A DNA stretch of 10,295 bases from Dictyocoela muelleri. Taxonomy: Eukaryota; Microsporidia. A program made the translations under genes and the position numbers. Of the stretch, positions 1-7,024 are shown one piece after another; position 1 is the stretch's first letter, and every line of letters starts with the position of its first letter. The notes beneath the pieces were generated by a model. It ran no database searches and was not told where the DNA came from. It saw only the letters and a program-made list of their open reading frames with translations. The DNA is taken from NCBI GenBank assembly GCA_016256075.1, contig SDVU01000824.1, positions 1 through 10,295 of the forward strand, given 5' to 3'.

Positions 1-479
1 TATTTCAATGCACTTATTAATTCAATTGCCTATGATATCGTTGGTGAAAATTCCAATGACATTCTCTCTACTAATATTAAAGATGCAATCATATTGTCTT
101 CTATAGCATGGGATGATGTTTCCCGAGAGACAATTATGAATTGCTTCAATAAAGGGCTGATCGAAAACCTTACCTTTGCTTCTTCTACAGAAGAAGAAAT
201 GAATCACGAAAATCTAATAGAAACTGTCATCGAAGAAGTTTTTGATGAAGCAGAAGAATTTGAAGAGGTTGAAGTCCCCATCGAATCACTCGTGGAAAAC
301 GAAGATCAAAGATGTTTGGCAAAATCGGCCTATCACATTTTGATATGTTTTATTCTATTGCATTAATGTTATCATCTTCGAAACTTAAAGAATTGATGAA
401 AATAAAGATTGAGATAATTCGCGAATGGAGGGAGAAATTTGGATTTGGTAATAAGATTACTGATTATTTGAAAAAATAA
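1..479 (+). pseudogene. Tigger/pogo transposase, C-terminal fragment
   Basis: The first frame is open from base 1 to a stop at 364-366. It reads IKDAIILSSIAWDDVSRETI followed by MNCFNKGLIENL, the helix block that follows the DDE_1 catalytic core in Tigger/CENP-B-like transposases (aligned copy at 9097: ESWNNVSEETI). An acidic stretch rich in Glu (about residues 62-100) follows, as is common in this family. After about base 305 the family-like C-terminus continues in another frame (GLSHFDMFYSIALML, then REWREKFGFGNKITDYLKK) to a stop at 477-479. One frameshift therefore separates the acidic region from the tail. The catalytic residues lie upstream of the window. The enzyme would have cut and pasted elements at TA dinucleotides; this copy is broken. 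Family assignment is firm, and the exact shift point is uncertain. Confidence 0.75.
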
Positions 480-615
480 AAAAATTCTAATGTGTTTTAT
501 CAGATAATAAAATTGAACATTTAATATTAATTAAATTTCCTCATTAAAAACAACTATTTTTGCTATAAAAATCGTTTTTAAACGTGAAACATAAAAACCT
601 CGCCCCAATCAAAAA

Positions 616-662
616 CCTCGATTTTTGGGCACTTTTTTAAAAAAAGGTGCCCCAAACCGAGG
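616..662. repeat. 47-bp imperfect palindrome within the Tigger A 3' terminal repeat
   Basis: The left half starts CCTCGATTTTTGGGCAC and the right half ends GGTGCCCCAAACCGAGG. They are near-complementary around a T6A7 centre, allowing one or two offsets. The palindrome lies only 8 bases inside the transposon end at 670. A further inner repeat of the same kind (AACCTCG... at about 597-602) suggests the terminal motif was duplicated inward, which is common for transposase-binding sites. Confidence 0.7.
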
Positions 663-672
663 ACGTACTGTA

Positions 673-824
673 TCTGTTAAAAAAATAAATTAAAAAAAAA
701 TAAAAAATTTAAAAAAAAAAATTGATTTGAAAATCGTTGAAATATATAAAACAATGAAAATAAAATGGTTTAAAAAATAAAATTTTTAAGAAAAAACAAT
801 ACAAAATAAATATTACAAGATGAA
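673..824. other. AT-rich spacer
   Basis: This stretch is almost pure A/T with long A-runs. I see no coding potential, no repeats beyond simple sequence, and no recognisable element end. It separates Tigger copy A from the first 65-bp direct repeat. Confidence 0.6.
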
Positions 825-889
825 AATAAATATATGTGATTTTTATTTAAAAAGACGATTCCGATGATTCATGATAAAGTCCGTTTCAT
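825..889 (+). repeat. 65-bp direct repeat, left copy
   Basis: It is identical to 4776-4840 at 62 of 65 positions with no gaps. It begins AATAAATATATGTGAT and ends AAAGTCCGTTTCAT. Six bases separate it from the left terminal repeat of the old MULE. It is far too long for an ordinary MULE target-site duplication (8-11 bp). It may be one copy of a pre-existing tandem repeat of about 71 bp into whose junction the MULE inserted. Confidence 0.85.
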
Positions 890-895
890 TGTGAA

Positions 896-966
896 ATTCT
901 GGAAAAACGCCCTTGGCATTTTCCGGATTTTTTTGTCATTTTATCTGGAAAAATGACAAAAAACCT
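896..966 (+). repeat. Old MULE terminal inverted repeat, left
   Basis: It reads inward as ATTCTGGAAAAACGCCC... and aligns with the complement of 4691-4769 (ATATCCGGAAAAATGTCC...). Shared blocks include GGAAAAA, ATTTTCC, a run of T with G, CATTT, GGAAAAATG and AACCT. The repeat contains CCGGA/TCCGG motifs in alternating orientation. It also includes a perfect 14-bp stem at 929-942 and 950-963 (TTTTTTGTCATTTT) with a 7-base loop. Confidence 0.75.
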
Positions 967-1024
967 AAAATTTAAAAATTTCAACATTACAAAATTTAAA
1001 AATTTAATAAAATTAAAAATAAAA

Positions 1025-1822
1025 TTATAAAATAAAGAACCAATTATAAATATTTATTAAATCATCCAGTGTTAAGTAGAAATCAATTTTTTTATAAAAA
1101 TGAAAATTTTCTATCATCATTCTCATTGTTTTATACTTATCAAAAGATTTTGATAACCTCCCTGTTTTAAATTTACTAATGATAATTCTACATCTACTTT
1201 CTTCTTTTTTGATTATATCGATGATTTTACTCGATCAAGGAGATTTCTTTGATGTTTTTAAATAATATATCTGTGATAAGCCTCACAACGTTTTGTATTT
1301 GTGGAAATAAATTTCGCTGCTCTTTCAGAAATCGATCAAAAATCATTTTTTTTTGTTTCAATATTTTTTTTATTATGAAATGATCTTTAAAATAAACATA
1401 AACTTCTTCAAATTCTTTAAGGTCTTTTTTTATTTCGCCCAATCGTTCAAATTCGGGAATTACACCATTTAAAGGAACATATGCATGCATACAGAATATT
1501 TTATGATTTTTTTATATTCATTATTATTATTATTATAGTAGTAGATATATCTCGATTTTGAATATATCGAATAATAATTTGAGAAAAATATTAGTTACAT
1601 CCCGAAATTTTCGTATTTTTAAATGAGGTTTTTTGCATTGTGTAGGGCTATTTCAAATTCGACAATAAAAAGTTCCGGTTCAGACGAAATATTTGCAATT
1701 AAATAATCAAAATTTTTTTATAACTTTCTCTCACTTATTTTAAATTAAAATATAACAGAGTGGGAATATCTTTCAAAAAAAGATCGTGGATTATGTAAAT
1801 TTGAAATTATTTTTGGCGCTGT
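1025..1822 (-). pseudogene. Old MULE transposase, C-terminal half
   Basis: Reading down the minus strand from the insertion point, the frames give, in order: TFYTAPKI and FQIYIIHDLFLKDIPTLLYF (the DGTFKxxPxxFxQLYxIHG region of MULE transposases); ERKL-KNFDYL; PELFIVEFEIALHNA (second catalytic block); ISGCN with YFSQIIIRYIQNRD (the GC-FHF-Q metal-binding motif); and AYVPLNGVIPEFERL with a YFKDHFI segment (typical C-terminal MULE signature). The tail continues in another frame with KKEESRCRIIISKF and MRMMIENFHFYKK to a stop at 1025-1027. At the second catalytic site the usual Asp of DFE is Glu (codon 1658-1660). At least three frameshifts and two stops break it. The third catalytic Glu region seems deleted or unrecognisable. 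The enzyme normally acts in the nucleus, cutting the element's terminal repeats. Confidence 0.75.
1490..1620. other. Low-complexity ATT microsatellite inside the old MULE
   Basis: A short (ATT)n/(ATTATT) run near 1519-1536 is followed by AT-rich sequence. It lies between the metal-binding motif and the C-terminal MULE block of the old transposase and probably expanded after the gene died. Confidence 0.45.
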
Positions 1823-1831
1823 ATAAAAAGT
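1822..1831 (+). repeat. Target-site duplication of the young MULE, left
   Basis: TATAAAAAGT here matches TATAAAATGT at 4128-4137 with one mismatch in ten. A 9-10 bp duplication is the expected size for the Mutator superfamily. On the minus strand it overlaps the codons of the conserved (G)TF-AP motif in the old MULE transposase, which fixes the insertion point. Confidence 0.75.
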
Positions 1832-2014
1832 CCTAAACAAAATGCCCAATCGCCAAAATGAACACTCCCAAAAATAACAATCACCAAAATGCCCAATCAC
1901 CAAAATGAATAAACCGTCAAAATGAAAAAACCACCAAAATGAACAATCTCCAAAATACACTATCAACAAAATGAACAATCACTTAAATGAACAACCACCA
2001 AATTGCAGAGCGAT
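1832..2014 (+). repeat. Young MULE left terminal repeat: 16-bp tandem array
   Basis: About eleven degenerate copies of CCAAAATGCCCAATCA occur, with variants such as CCAAAATGAACAATCT. Copies are offset by 15-18 bp. The minus strand stays open through much of this array and would encode a Phe/Trp-rich repeat peptide, but that is a by-product of the repeat and not a gene. Confidence 0.85.
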
Positions 2015-2159
2015 CAACGATAAAATTAATTTAAAAACTACAAAATTTTATATTTCAAAAATAAATAAAATAAAATTTTTAATTCTTTTTACAAATGCAA
2101 TTTTTTCTGAGTCTTGAGCAACAAAAATTCTACTATACCAGTTTTAAACTATTTCATAT

Positions 2160-3500
2160 TTAGAATAATATCCAAGCATTCCAATAACATGAGATATGCG
2201 TTGTATACATCTGGGTTGCTTTATTACATTGGTGACTACCAAGAATGAAATACTCAGTATAAATGGAGATGAACATTTTCATTCAAACTACAAAGAAAAA
2301 CTCGTGGATATAAACTTAAAGAAGAAATTAAGAAGAAGATTGTCCAGAAACCTTACCCTTCAGCATTTAGAATTTTTGTAGGTTCACAAAGAAATTTAGA
2401 AGAATTTTTCATTGAAGGTATAGCTATCTCTAGATTCATTCCATCATTTGAAATTTTTTTAAATTATATTTATCCTTAAAAATGAATTTAATACCTTACT
2501 GCTTTCTTATTAGTTCCGAAAGCTGTGAATATGAATCTTTTACTTGGTATTGATCGTGATTTATTGTTGAATTTTGAGTTTAAGCAAGATCTTTTGGTGA
2601 TATTAGGAGAGAAAGATTATATTGATAAATTTTACACGGCTCACCACTTTAAAATAATTTTTAATGGAACTTTTAAATCATCATTAACATCATTTAGAAA
2701 GTATGAATTATTCATGGGCTCTTTAATGGTCAAATTTTTCCATTAATTTATTGTTTTATTAATTAAAAAACCGAAAGATTATACACGGATGTGTTTAATA
2801 TAATTAAAGAAAAGCTTTCATAACACGAAATTGAGTTTTCCCCTCAAAATGTACAAATAGATTACGAAAGAGGGGCTTTAAATAGTTTACAAAGAGTTTT
2901 CACAGATACATCAATAAGTGGATGTTTCTTTCATTTTTGTCAAGCTATTTGGAGCGAGTTCAAAAGTTAGGACTAGTAAGCGAGTATCACAAAAATATTA
3001 ATTTTAAAAATTGTGTACAACTATGCTCTTAACTAAAATTGGTTCCAATGTAAGAAATATACAATGCCTGGGCTTATATTTTATCATTATGGCCTATTGA
3101 AATCCCTGTTGCAGTAATACTAAAAAATTATACTTATGATACTTGGTTAAAGACATTGAAGTATCTTTATTCAGTAGGCAGTTTGAAATCATTTCGGCGT
3201 AATTAGAGGCAGAACAAATATTGCAGTCGAAGGTTTTCATTGGCGTTTAAATTCAACTATAAATAAGTCAAATGCTAATTTTTCTGAGATTGATTCTGCC
3301 ATAAAGGATATACATATATCTTTTGTAAGTGAGCCATAAAGGTTTTTATCTTTGGGAAAGCCTAAATCTATAAAAATAATATGTGTCGATCAAGATCATC
3401 GAATAACAAGAATGAGGACAAATTTCGAAAATAATAAAATATTTTAAATTGAATTATTAGATAGACTAAAAAGCCGATTAAACTTGATGTTTAAATTTTT
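2160..3500 (+). pseudogene. Young MULE transposase (FLYWCH zinc finger + MULE DDE core)
   Basis: Domains in order: (1) FLYWCH-type zinc finger, MRCIHLGC with Cys codons at 2202 and 2217 and HFH with His codons at 2274 and 2280, followed by the basic LKKKLRRRL; (2) region before the core around 2525-2660; (3) first catalytic block, here FNGTFKSS, where the conserved Asp is Asn (2663-2665); (4) second block QIDYERGALNSLQRVF with Asp at 2860-2862, leading directly into ISGCFFHFCQAIW, the MULE Cys/His motif; (5) VQKLGLVSEYHKNINFKN; (6) third block GRTNIAVEGFHWRLNS with Glu at 3229-3231; (7) C-terminal tail with ITRMRTNFENN. The pieces occur in all three frames with roughly five or more frameshifts and several stops. 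One stop (TGA, 2190-2192) replaces the expected Trp before MRC. Length between first and last motifs matches a complete MULE transposase. The assignment is strong. Confidence 0.85.
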
Positions 3501-3509
3501 TGTTTCAAT

Positions 3510-4024
3510 ATTTTTATTTATTTAAATTAATTAAAAAAAAAATCATAGTATATATAATTTCATTTAATATTGTGTTTAAATACTGGATGGTCGTGTTATG
3601 TTTTTTAAGATCCAAATAAAATTTTAAAAGACTTTTTATAAGTATCCTTCCAGTAACAAGATTATTTGCCATAAGAGACAATTTCTATAATATAATAAAA
3701 TACTTTTAATCTTAATGTTGTGAAATCTAAGAGAAATGGTTTTAATCAGACACTTTCTTCGCTATTTTTATCATTATCAGTTTACTCTTCTGATGTAAAT
3801 TTTACTAATAAATATTATAAGCAAGAGAAAAATACTTAAATAGACACATTAATTACATAAATCTAATTTTATAATTCTCGAAAATTCCTTTTATGAATTC
3901 ATTTTATCTCGATTTAATTCATTTAAATTATATTTTTCTATCTTATACATATAAGTAATCTAAAAATTAAATACTTTGCCCTATTGAAAAAATTATTATT
4001 CAATAGGTTGTTATTTTAAAAGAC
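3510..4024. other. AT-rich 3' region of the young MULE
   Basis: About 500 bases lie between the end of the transposase remains and the right terminal array. Both strands are dense in stops and I find no motif, repeat or RNA-like structure. It is probably 3' flanking sequence of the element. Confidence 0.5.
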
Positions 4025-4127
4025 GATTTTACATTTTTGGAATTTGGCATTTTCGGGATTGTGTATTTTGGAGATTGGGCATGTTGGAGATTGGGATTTT
4101 TAGGATTGCGCATTTTGGGGTACACGG
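4025..4127 (-). repeat. Young MULE right terminal repeat: 16-bp tandem array
   Basis: Read on the minus strand, six degenerate copies of the left-hand unit run inward from the end: CCAAAATGCGCAATCC, TAAAAATCCCAATCT, CCAACATGCCCAATCT, CCAAAATACACAATCC, then two weaker ones. It is the inverted counterpart of 1832-2014, with about half as many copies. Confidence 0.8.
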
Positions 4128-4137
4128 TATAAAATGT
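4128..4137 (+). repeat. Target-site duplication of the young MULE, right
   Basis: TATAAAATGT, one mismatch from the left copy at 1822-1831. On the minus strand the preceding codons read AGA ACA TTT, from an expected GGA ACA TTT (Gly-Thr-Phe). This ties the site to the DGTF motif of the disrupted transposase. Confidence 0.75.
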
Positions 4138-4664
4138 TCTAAAGCCGAGCCAAACTTTTAATTACTCGTATATTTAAATTTTTATTTGCAATATATAGCA
4201 TTAATTTTTCACAATCCTTAAAATCAGAATATTGAAGGAAAAATATAGTTATCGAATGTATATTTATACATCTCAAGAATATCATTATTTTATTTTTTAG
4301 TAATTCTTTTATTGGCTTTATACTTTTAATAAAATAGTCACAAGTATTATTTATATTGTCTATCTTTTTTAAATCATTTTTATTCATTTCTTAAGTAGTA
4401 GAAATCAATGTATTATCAAAATTTAAATTTATTTTAACTGTAAGATTTTTTATTTTTTCCGTTAAATTTAAAGCGTTACATTTTATAAAATTCATTTCCA
4501 TGCCAATGTACATTTTGAAAGATTATATTTTTCATTGCAGCATTGGTTTTAATTATGTATGAACATCCTCTTTTATTACATCGCCATGTAATATAATTTT
4601 CTTTCTGTTATGAAAAATTATAAATATAATTGTTAAAAATTATTTTTCTATCACCTTTCTGTGA
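4138..4664 (-). pseudogene. Old MULE transposase, N-terminal half (FLYWCH zinc finger)
   Basis: The minus strand reads GDRKIIFNNYIYNFS, a stop, then QKENYITWRCNKRGCSYIIK and, further on, VHWHGNEF. This is a FLYWCH-type zinc finger: W before the first Cys (codon 4578-4580), second Cys at 4563-4565, and HWH with His codons at 4506-4508 and 4500-4502. In MULEs this domain sits at the N-terminus and binds DNA. The reading then shifts frame and runs KCNALNLTEKIKNLTVKINL, a stop, and an 82-codon stretch (4139-4387) ending CEKLMLYIANKNLNIRVIKS. That end resembles the segment just before the DGTF motif. The gene is cut at that motif by the young MULE and resumes at 1822. At least one frameshift and two stops occur in this half. 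Confidence 0.75.
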
Positions 4665-4690
4665 TTTTATTAATTTTATTGAGCTCATAA

Positions 4691-4769
4691 AGGTTAATTT
4701 TTTAGCATTTTTCCGGATAAATGCAAAAAAAAACTAGCCGGGAAAATTCCAGGACATTTTTCCGGATAT
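4691..4769 (-). repeat. Old MULE terminal inverted repeat, right
   Basis: It is the inverted partner of 896-966, reading ATATCCGGAAAAATGTCC from the outside on the minus strand. Internal small hairpin: GCATTT (4705-4710) pairs with AAATGC (4719-4724) around TTCCGGAT. The TCCGGA-type motif occurs twice here and twice in the left repeat, possibly as transposase-binding sites. Confidence 0.7.
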
Positions 4770-4775
4770 TGATTG

Positions 4776-4840
4776 AATAAATATATGTGATTTTTTTTTA
4801 AAAAGAAGATTCCGAGGATTCATGATAAAGTCCGTTTCAT
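4776..4840 (+). repeat. 65-bp direct repeat, right copy
   Basis: It matches 825-889 with three substitutions and no gaps. It lies six bases outside the right MULE terminal repeat, the same distance as the left copy. Its last bases (CGTTTCAT) run straight into the 22-bp minisatellite, whose units contain CGTTTCA. Confidence 0.85.
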
Positions 4841-5229
4841 ATTATATTCCTCTCGTTGCATTATTATATTCTTCTCGTTTCATTATTATATTCCCTCTGT
4901 TTATTATTTTATTGCCCTTTTTGTAATATTATATTTCACTTGTTGATTATTTATTATCTTTGTTGCAATATTATATTACCCTTGTTGCATTATTATATAC
5001 CCATCGTTTCAATACTATATTGTTCTCGTTTAAATATCATATTTTAATCCTTGCAATATTATATTTCTCTCGTTGCATTATTATATCTCCCTATTTGAAT
5101 TATTTTATTCCCCTAGTTGTTTTATTCCCCCCAGTTGCATTATTATATTTCTTTCGTTTCAATATTATTTTACCCTATTTGCAATATTAATAATACTTTC
5201 GTGGCATTATTATATTCCCCTCGTAGCAA
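4841..5229 (+). repeat. ~22-bp minisatellite, about 18 degenerate units
   Basis: The unit is roughly CATTATTATATTCCCCTCGTTG, with variants starting CAATATTATA and spacers ending CGTTT or CGTTG. Copies are 18-23 bp apart. Because 22 is not a multiple of three, all three plus-strand frames stay open for long stretches and give Tyr/Leu/Ile-rich peptides. These open frames reflect the repeat, not genes. Confidence 0.85.
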
Positions 5230-5231
5230 TA

Positions 5232-5365
5232 CAGGAGTTCCAAACTTATATATCCATATTTTTCAAAGTTATAGACCTGTTTCTTTCGAAGTTATAGACT
5301 GTTTCTTTCGGCCTAATAGACACATTTTTATAGATTTATAGATACATTTTACCAATTTTATAGCT
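5232..5365 (+). repeat. Foldback left outer array (22-23 bp unit)
   Basis: Units such as CAAAGTTATAGACCTGTTTC and GAAGTTATAGACTGTTTC are repeated about five or six times, increasingly degenerate towards 5365. The complement recurs in the right arm at 6135-6274 and 6807-7024. Confidence 0.75.
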
Positions 5366-5397
5366 TATACGTGAAAAATAACATGGATAAATAATTT

Positions 5398-5585
5398 TTA
5401 CCCCATATTTTTACCTCTTATTTTTTTTACCCATATTTTTTAACACTCATTTTTAACACTTATTTCTTACCCATTTTCTTATTCCTATTTTTAGCCCCTA
5501 TTTTTAATTCCTCAGTTTTTAACCCCGGTTTTTTAACCCTAATTTTTTTATCCTCCTTTTTTAAACCTTATTTTTAACCCATGTT
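5398..5585 (+). repeat. Foldback left inner array (~14-16 bp unit)
   Basis: A pyrimidine-rich strand carries about twelve copies of a unit like TTTTTAACCCCTAT, including TTTTTAACACTCA and TTTTTTAACCCTAAT. The complement forms the longer right inner array. Confidence 0.75.
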
Positions 5586-5617
5586 ATTAGAAAAGAAGTA
5601 GTAAAAAAAAGATGGAA

Positions 5618-6118
5618 TTAAAGGGTTGATAAATAATAGTTAAAAAATAAAGAAAAAATGGGGGTAAAAAATAATGTTAAAAATAAGTTTTAAAAAATCA
5701 GTGTTAAAAAACCAGTGTTAAAAAATGAGGACAAAATTATGAGTTAGAAAAATGGGGGTTAAAAAATGAAGCAAGAGAGTCTGAAAAAATTGCGGGTAAA
5801 AAAAAATAAGGGAAAAAGGTAAGGAAGAAATTTTGTTTAAAGAAAATTAAGGTTAAAAAATTAGGGGTAAAATATGGTTAATAAATTAAGGCTATAAATT
5901 AGGCTAAGAAATATGAGTTAAATATAAAAGATGTATATAATTGCTAATATAACGGTAAAAAATGAGAGCAAATTATGAGCGAAAAAAAATAAGTGTTAAA
6001 AATACAAGTTAAAAAATCAGGGTACAAAACGTTATTTAAAAATAAAGGTATGGAAATAAGGGTATAAAAAATAAGGGAACAGAAATATGGTCCAAAATAG
6101 GTGTTAAAAATAGTTAAG
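5618..6118 (-). repeat. Foldback right inner array (~14-16 bp unit)
   Basis: About thirty copies of a purine-rich unit like GGGTTAAAAAATAAG occur, the complement of the array at 5398-5585. It is about 2.7 times longer than its left partner, so the arms have expanded or contracted independently. The strand has strong G/A asymmetry. Confidence 0.75.
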
Positions 6119-6134
6119 TTATCCGAATTTCCAC

Positions 6135-7024
6135 TAATAATCTATAACTTTGGCAAATTGTGTTTATAACTCTATAAAAAATGTCTATAATTCTTAAAGA
6201 AATGTGTCTATTACTTTAAAAGAAATGTGTCTATATGTCTAAAGGGAATAATTCTATAACTTTGAAAGCAATGGCTGCGCCCGGTTTCGTCGAAACTGGC
6301 ATTTTCACCCGGATTCGTAGAAAAAAAATAAATTCAAATGACCGTGAAATATATCAACAGAAAAATAGCAAACAAAAAAAAGATATGGTTGAAGATTAAG
6401 ATCACTTGTATAACGCTTGCTGTTTTTTACAACAAAGGGGGTCATTTAAAAACGAATGCAGTGCATTATTTGCAACGATAAGCTATTCACAGATGCCAAT
6501 TATAAAAATTTATTCGAGGTACACATAACATAGATACAACATCGCTTCGATTTTACAGAAAGAAATGTCTACAACCCAGTTCATGATTACGAAAATTTTT
6601 ATTTTAAAAAGGAAAAAAAAATTAAGGGTCAGGACCTTGGTAGTACCGCCTTTTTTCTTTGAAACTGGTATTAATAACTGATTTATAAAAAATATTATAA
6701 AATCACATTTATTTAGCTTTTCTTCAAAAAATAAAAATGGTAATTATATTTTATTATTTTTTCGACGAATCCAGTGAAAATTGGGGTTTCGACGAGACCG
6801 GGCAGAGTGTGAAGGAAATGGGTTTATGAATTTGAAAGCAAAGAGTCTATTGTCTGAAATAAACGGGTTTAAAACTTTTAAAGCAATGGGTCTATAACTT
6901 TTAAAGCAATGGATCTATAACTTTAGAAAAATGGGGCTATAACTTTGAAAGAAATATGGCCGTAATTTTGAATGAAATGGGGCTATAAATTGCAAGAAAT
7001 GGGTCTATAAGTTTGAAATCCCAG
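6135..7024 (-). repeat. Foldback right outer array (22-23 bp unit), split by an insertion
   Basis: Units like TCTATAACTTTGAAAGAAATG run from 6135 to about 6274 and resume at about 6807, continuing to 7024 with the period still visible. They are the complement of the array at 5232-5365. The block 6279-6803 does not belong to the array and was inserted into it. Confidence 0.75.
6279..6803. mobile_element. Unclassified ~525-bp terminal-inverted-repeat element
   Basis: The left end GCCCGGTTTCGTCGAAAC... (to about 6331) pairs with the complement of 6751-6803 (GCCCGGTCTCGTCGAAAC...). The shared block continues ATTTTCAC-GGATTCGT-GAAAAAA. Each end holds a small palindrome; the left one is GTTTCGTCGAAAC (6284-6296). 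No clear target duplication is visible, so the superfamily cannot be assigned. The interior has short broken frames only. One contains QCIICNDKLFTDANYKNLFE (around 6458-6520), which could be a Cys-x2-Cys zinc-finger remnant, but this is weak. It is probably a non-autonomous or internally deleted DNA transposon. Confidence 0.7.

Larger units (their letters stand above)
1..670 (+). mobile_element. Tigger/pogo DNA transposon, copy A (3' end only)
   Basis: The window opens inside this element. It contains the C-terminal part of a pogo-type transposase, about 190 bases of AT-rich 3' flank, and a 3' terminal repeat. Read inward from its outer end (complement of 670 downward) the terminus is CAGTACGTCCTCGG, and it is followed outside by TA at 671-672. 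CAGT-type ends next to a TA target duplication are typical of the pogo/Tigger branch of Tc1-mariner. The 5' end and most of the transposase lie outside the window. The terminal repeat differs from that of copy B at 7900, so the two copies belong to different subfamilies. Confidence 0.75.
1832..4127 (+). mobile_element. Young MULE (Mutator-like) element inserted in the old MULE
   Basis: This 2,296-bp element has ends beginning CC (CCTAAACAAAATGCCC at left, complement CCGTGTACCCCAAAATGC at right) and a near-perfect 10-bp target duplication. Terminal repeats are tandem arrays of a 16-bp unit, about 11 copies at left and 6 at right, in opposite orientation. Between them lies one plus-strand FLYWCH/MULE transposase gene (about 2160-3500), broken. 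The element interrupts a conserved motif of the old MULE gene, so it is the later insertion. Confidence 0.85.
896..4769 (-). mobile_element. Old MULE (Mutator-like) element, split by a younger MULE
   Basis: Imperfect terminal inverted repeats at 896-966 and 4691-4769 enclose a minus-strand MULE transposase. The N-terminal half of the gene is at 4138-4664 and the C-terminal half at 1025-1822, with a complete younger MULE (1832-4127) between them. Removing the insertion and one copy of its 10-bp target duplication leaves about 1.57 kb, a reasonable size for a single-gene MULE. The gene halves are in the correct order and orientation for one disrupted gene. A decayed target duplication may be present (TCATTGTGAA before the left end, TGATTGAA after the right end), but it is unconvincing. 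Age relative to the insertion: older, since it carries more indels and its terminal repeats agree only at roughly three quarters of positions. Confidence 0.8.
5232..7024. mobile_element. Foldback-like element with tandem-repeat arms, flanked by TA
   Basis: The left end CAGGAGTTCCAAACTTATA and the complement of the right end, CTGGGATTTCAAACTTATA, match at most positions. Each is preceded outside by TA (5230-5231 and 7025-7026). Inward from both ends come, in mirror order, an array of a TATAGACC/TTTCTTTC unit and then an array of a TTTTTAACCC unit. The arms are inverted and turn around near 5590-5615. This architecture, long inverted arms made of nested arrays, is that of foldback (FB-type) elements. 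CAG-type ends with TA suggest mobilisation by a Tc1-mariner/pogo enzyme, which is inference. There is no coding region. A separate element at 6279-6803 interrupts the right arm. Confidence 0.65.

Noticed and set aside
22-207. Minus-strand open frame of 61 codons near the window start
   Set aside because: It is antisense to the Tigger A C-terminal coding region.
1745-1978. Minus-strand open frame of 77 codons with a Phe/Trp-rich repeat
   Set aside because: It is the 16-bp terminal array of the young MULE read through its target duplication into the old MULE transposase fragment, not an independent gene.
4856-5341. Several overlapping plus-strand open frames of 60-76 codons rich in Tyr, Leu and Ile, resembling small membrane proteins
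   Set aside because: They follow the 22-bp tandem repeat in all three frames. The period explains the absence of stops and the repeated LLYS/HYYI motifs, so this is not a gene.
5398-6118. Telomere-like repeats (TTTTTAACCC / GGGTTAAAAA)
   Set aside because: The unit is irregular (14-16 bp) and occurs in inverted arms of a foldback-like element, unlike a short, exact telomeric repeat.
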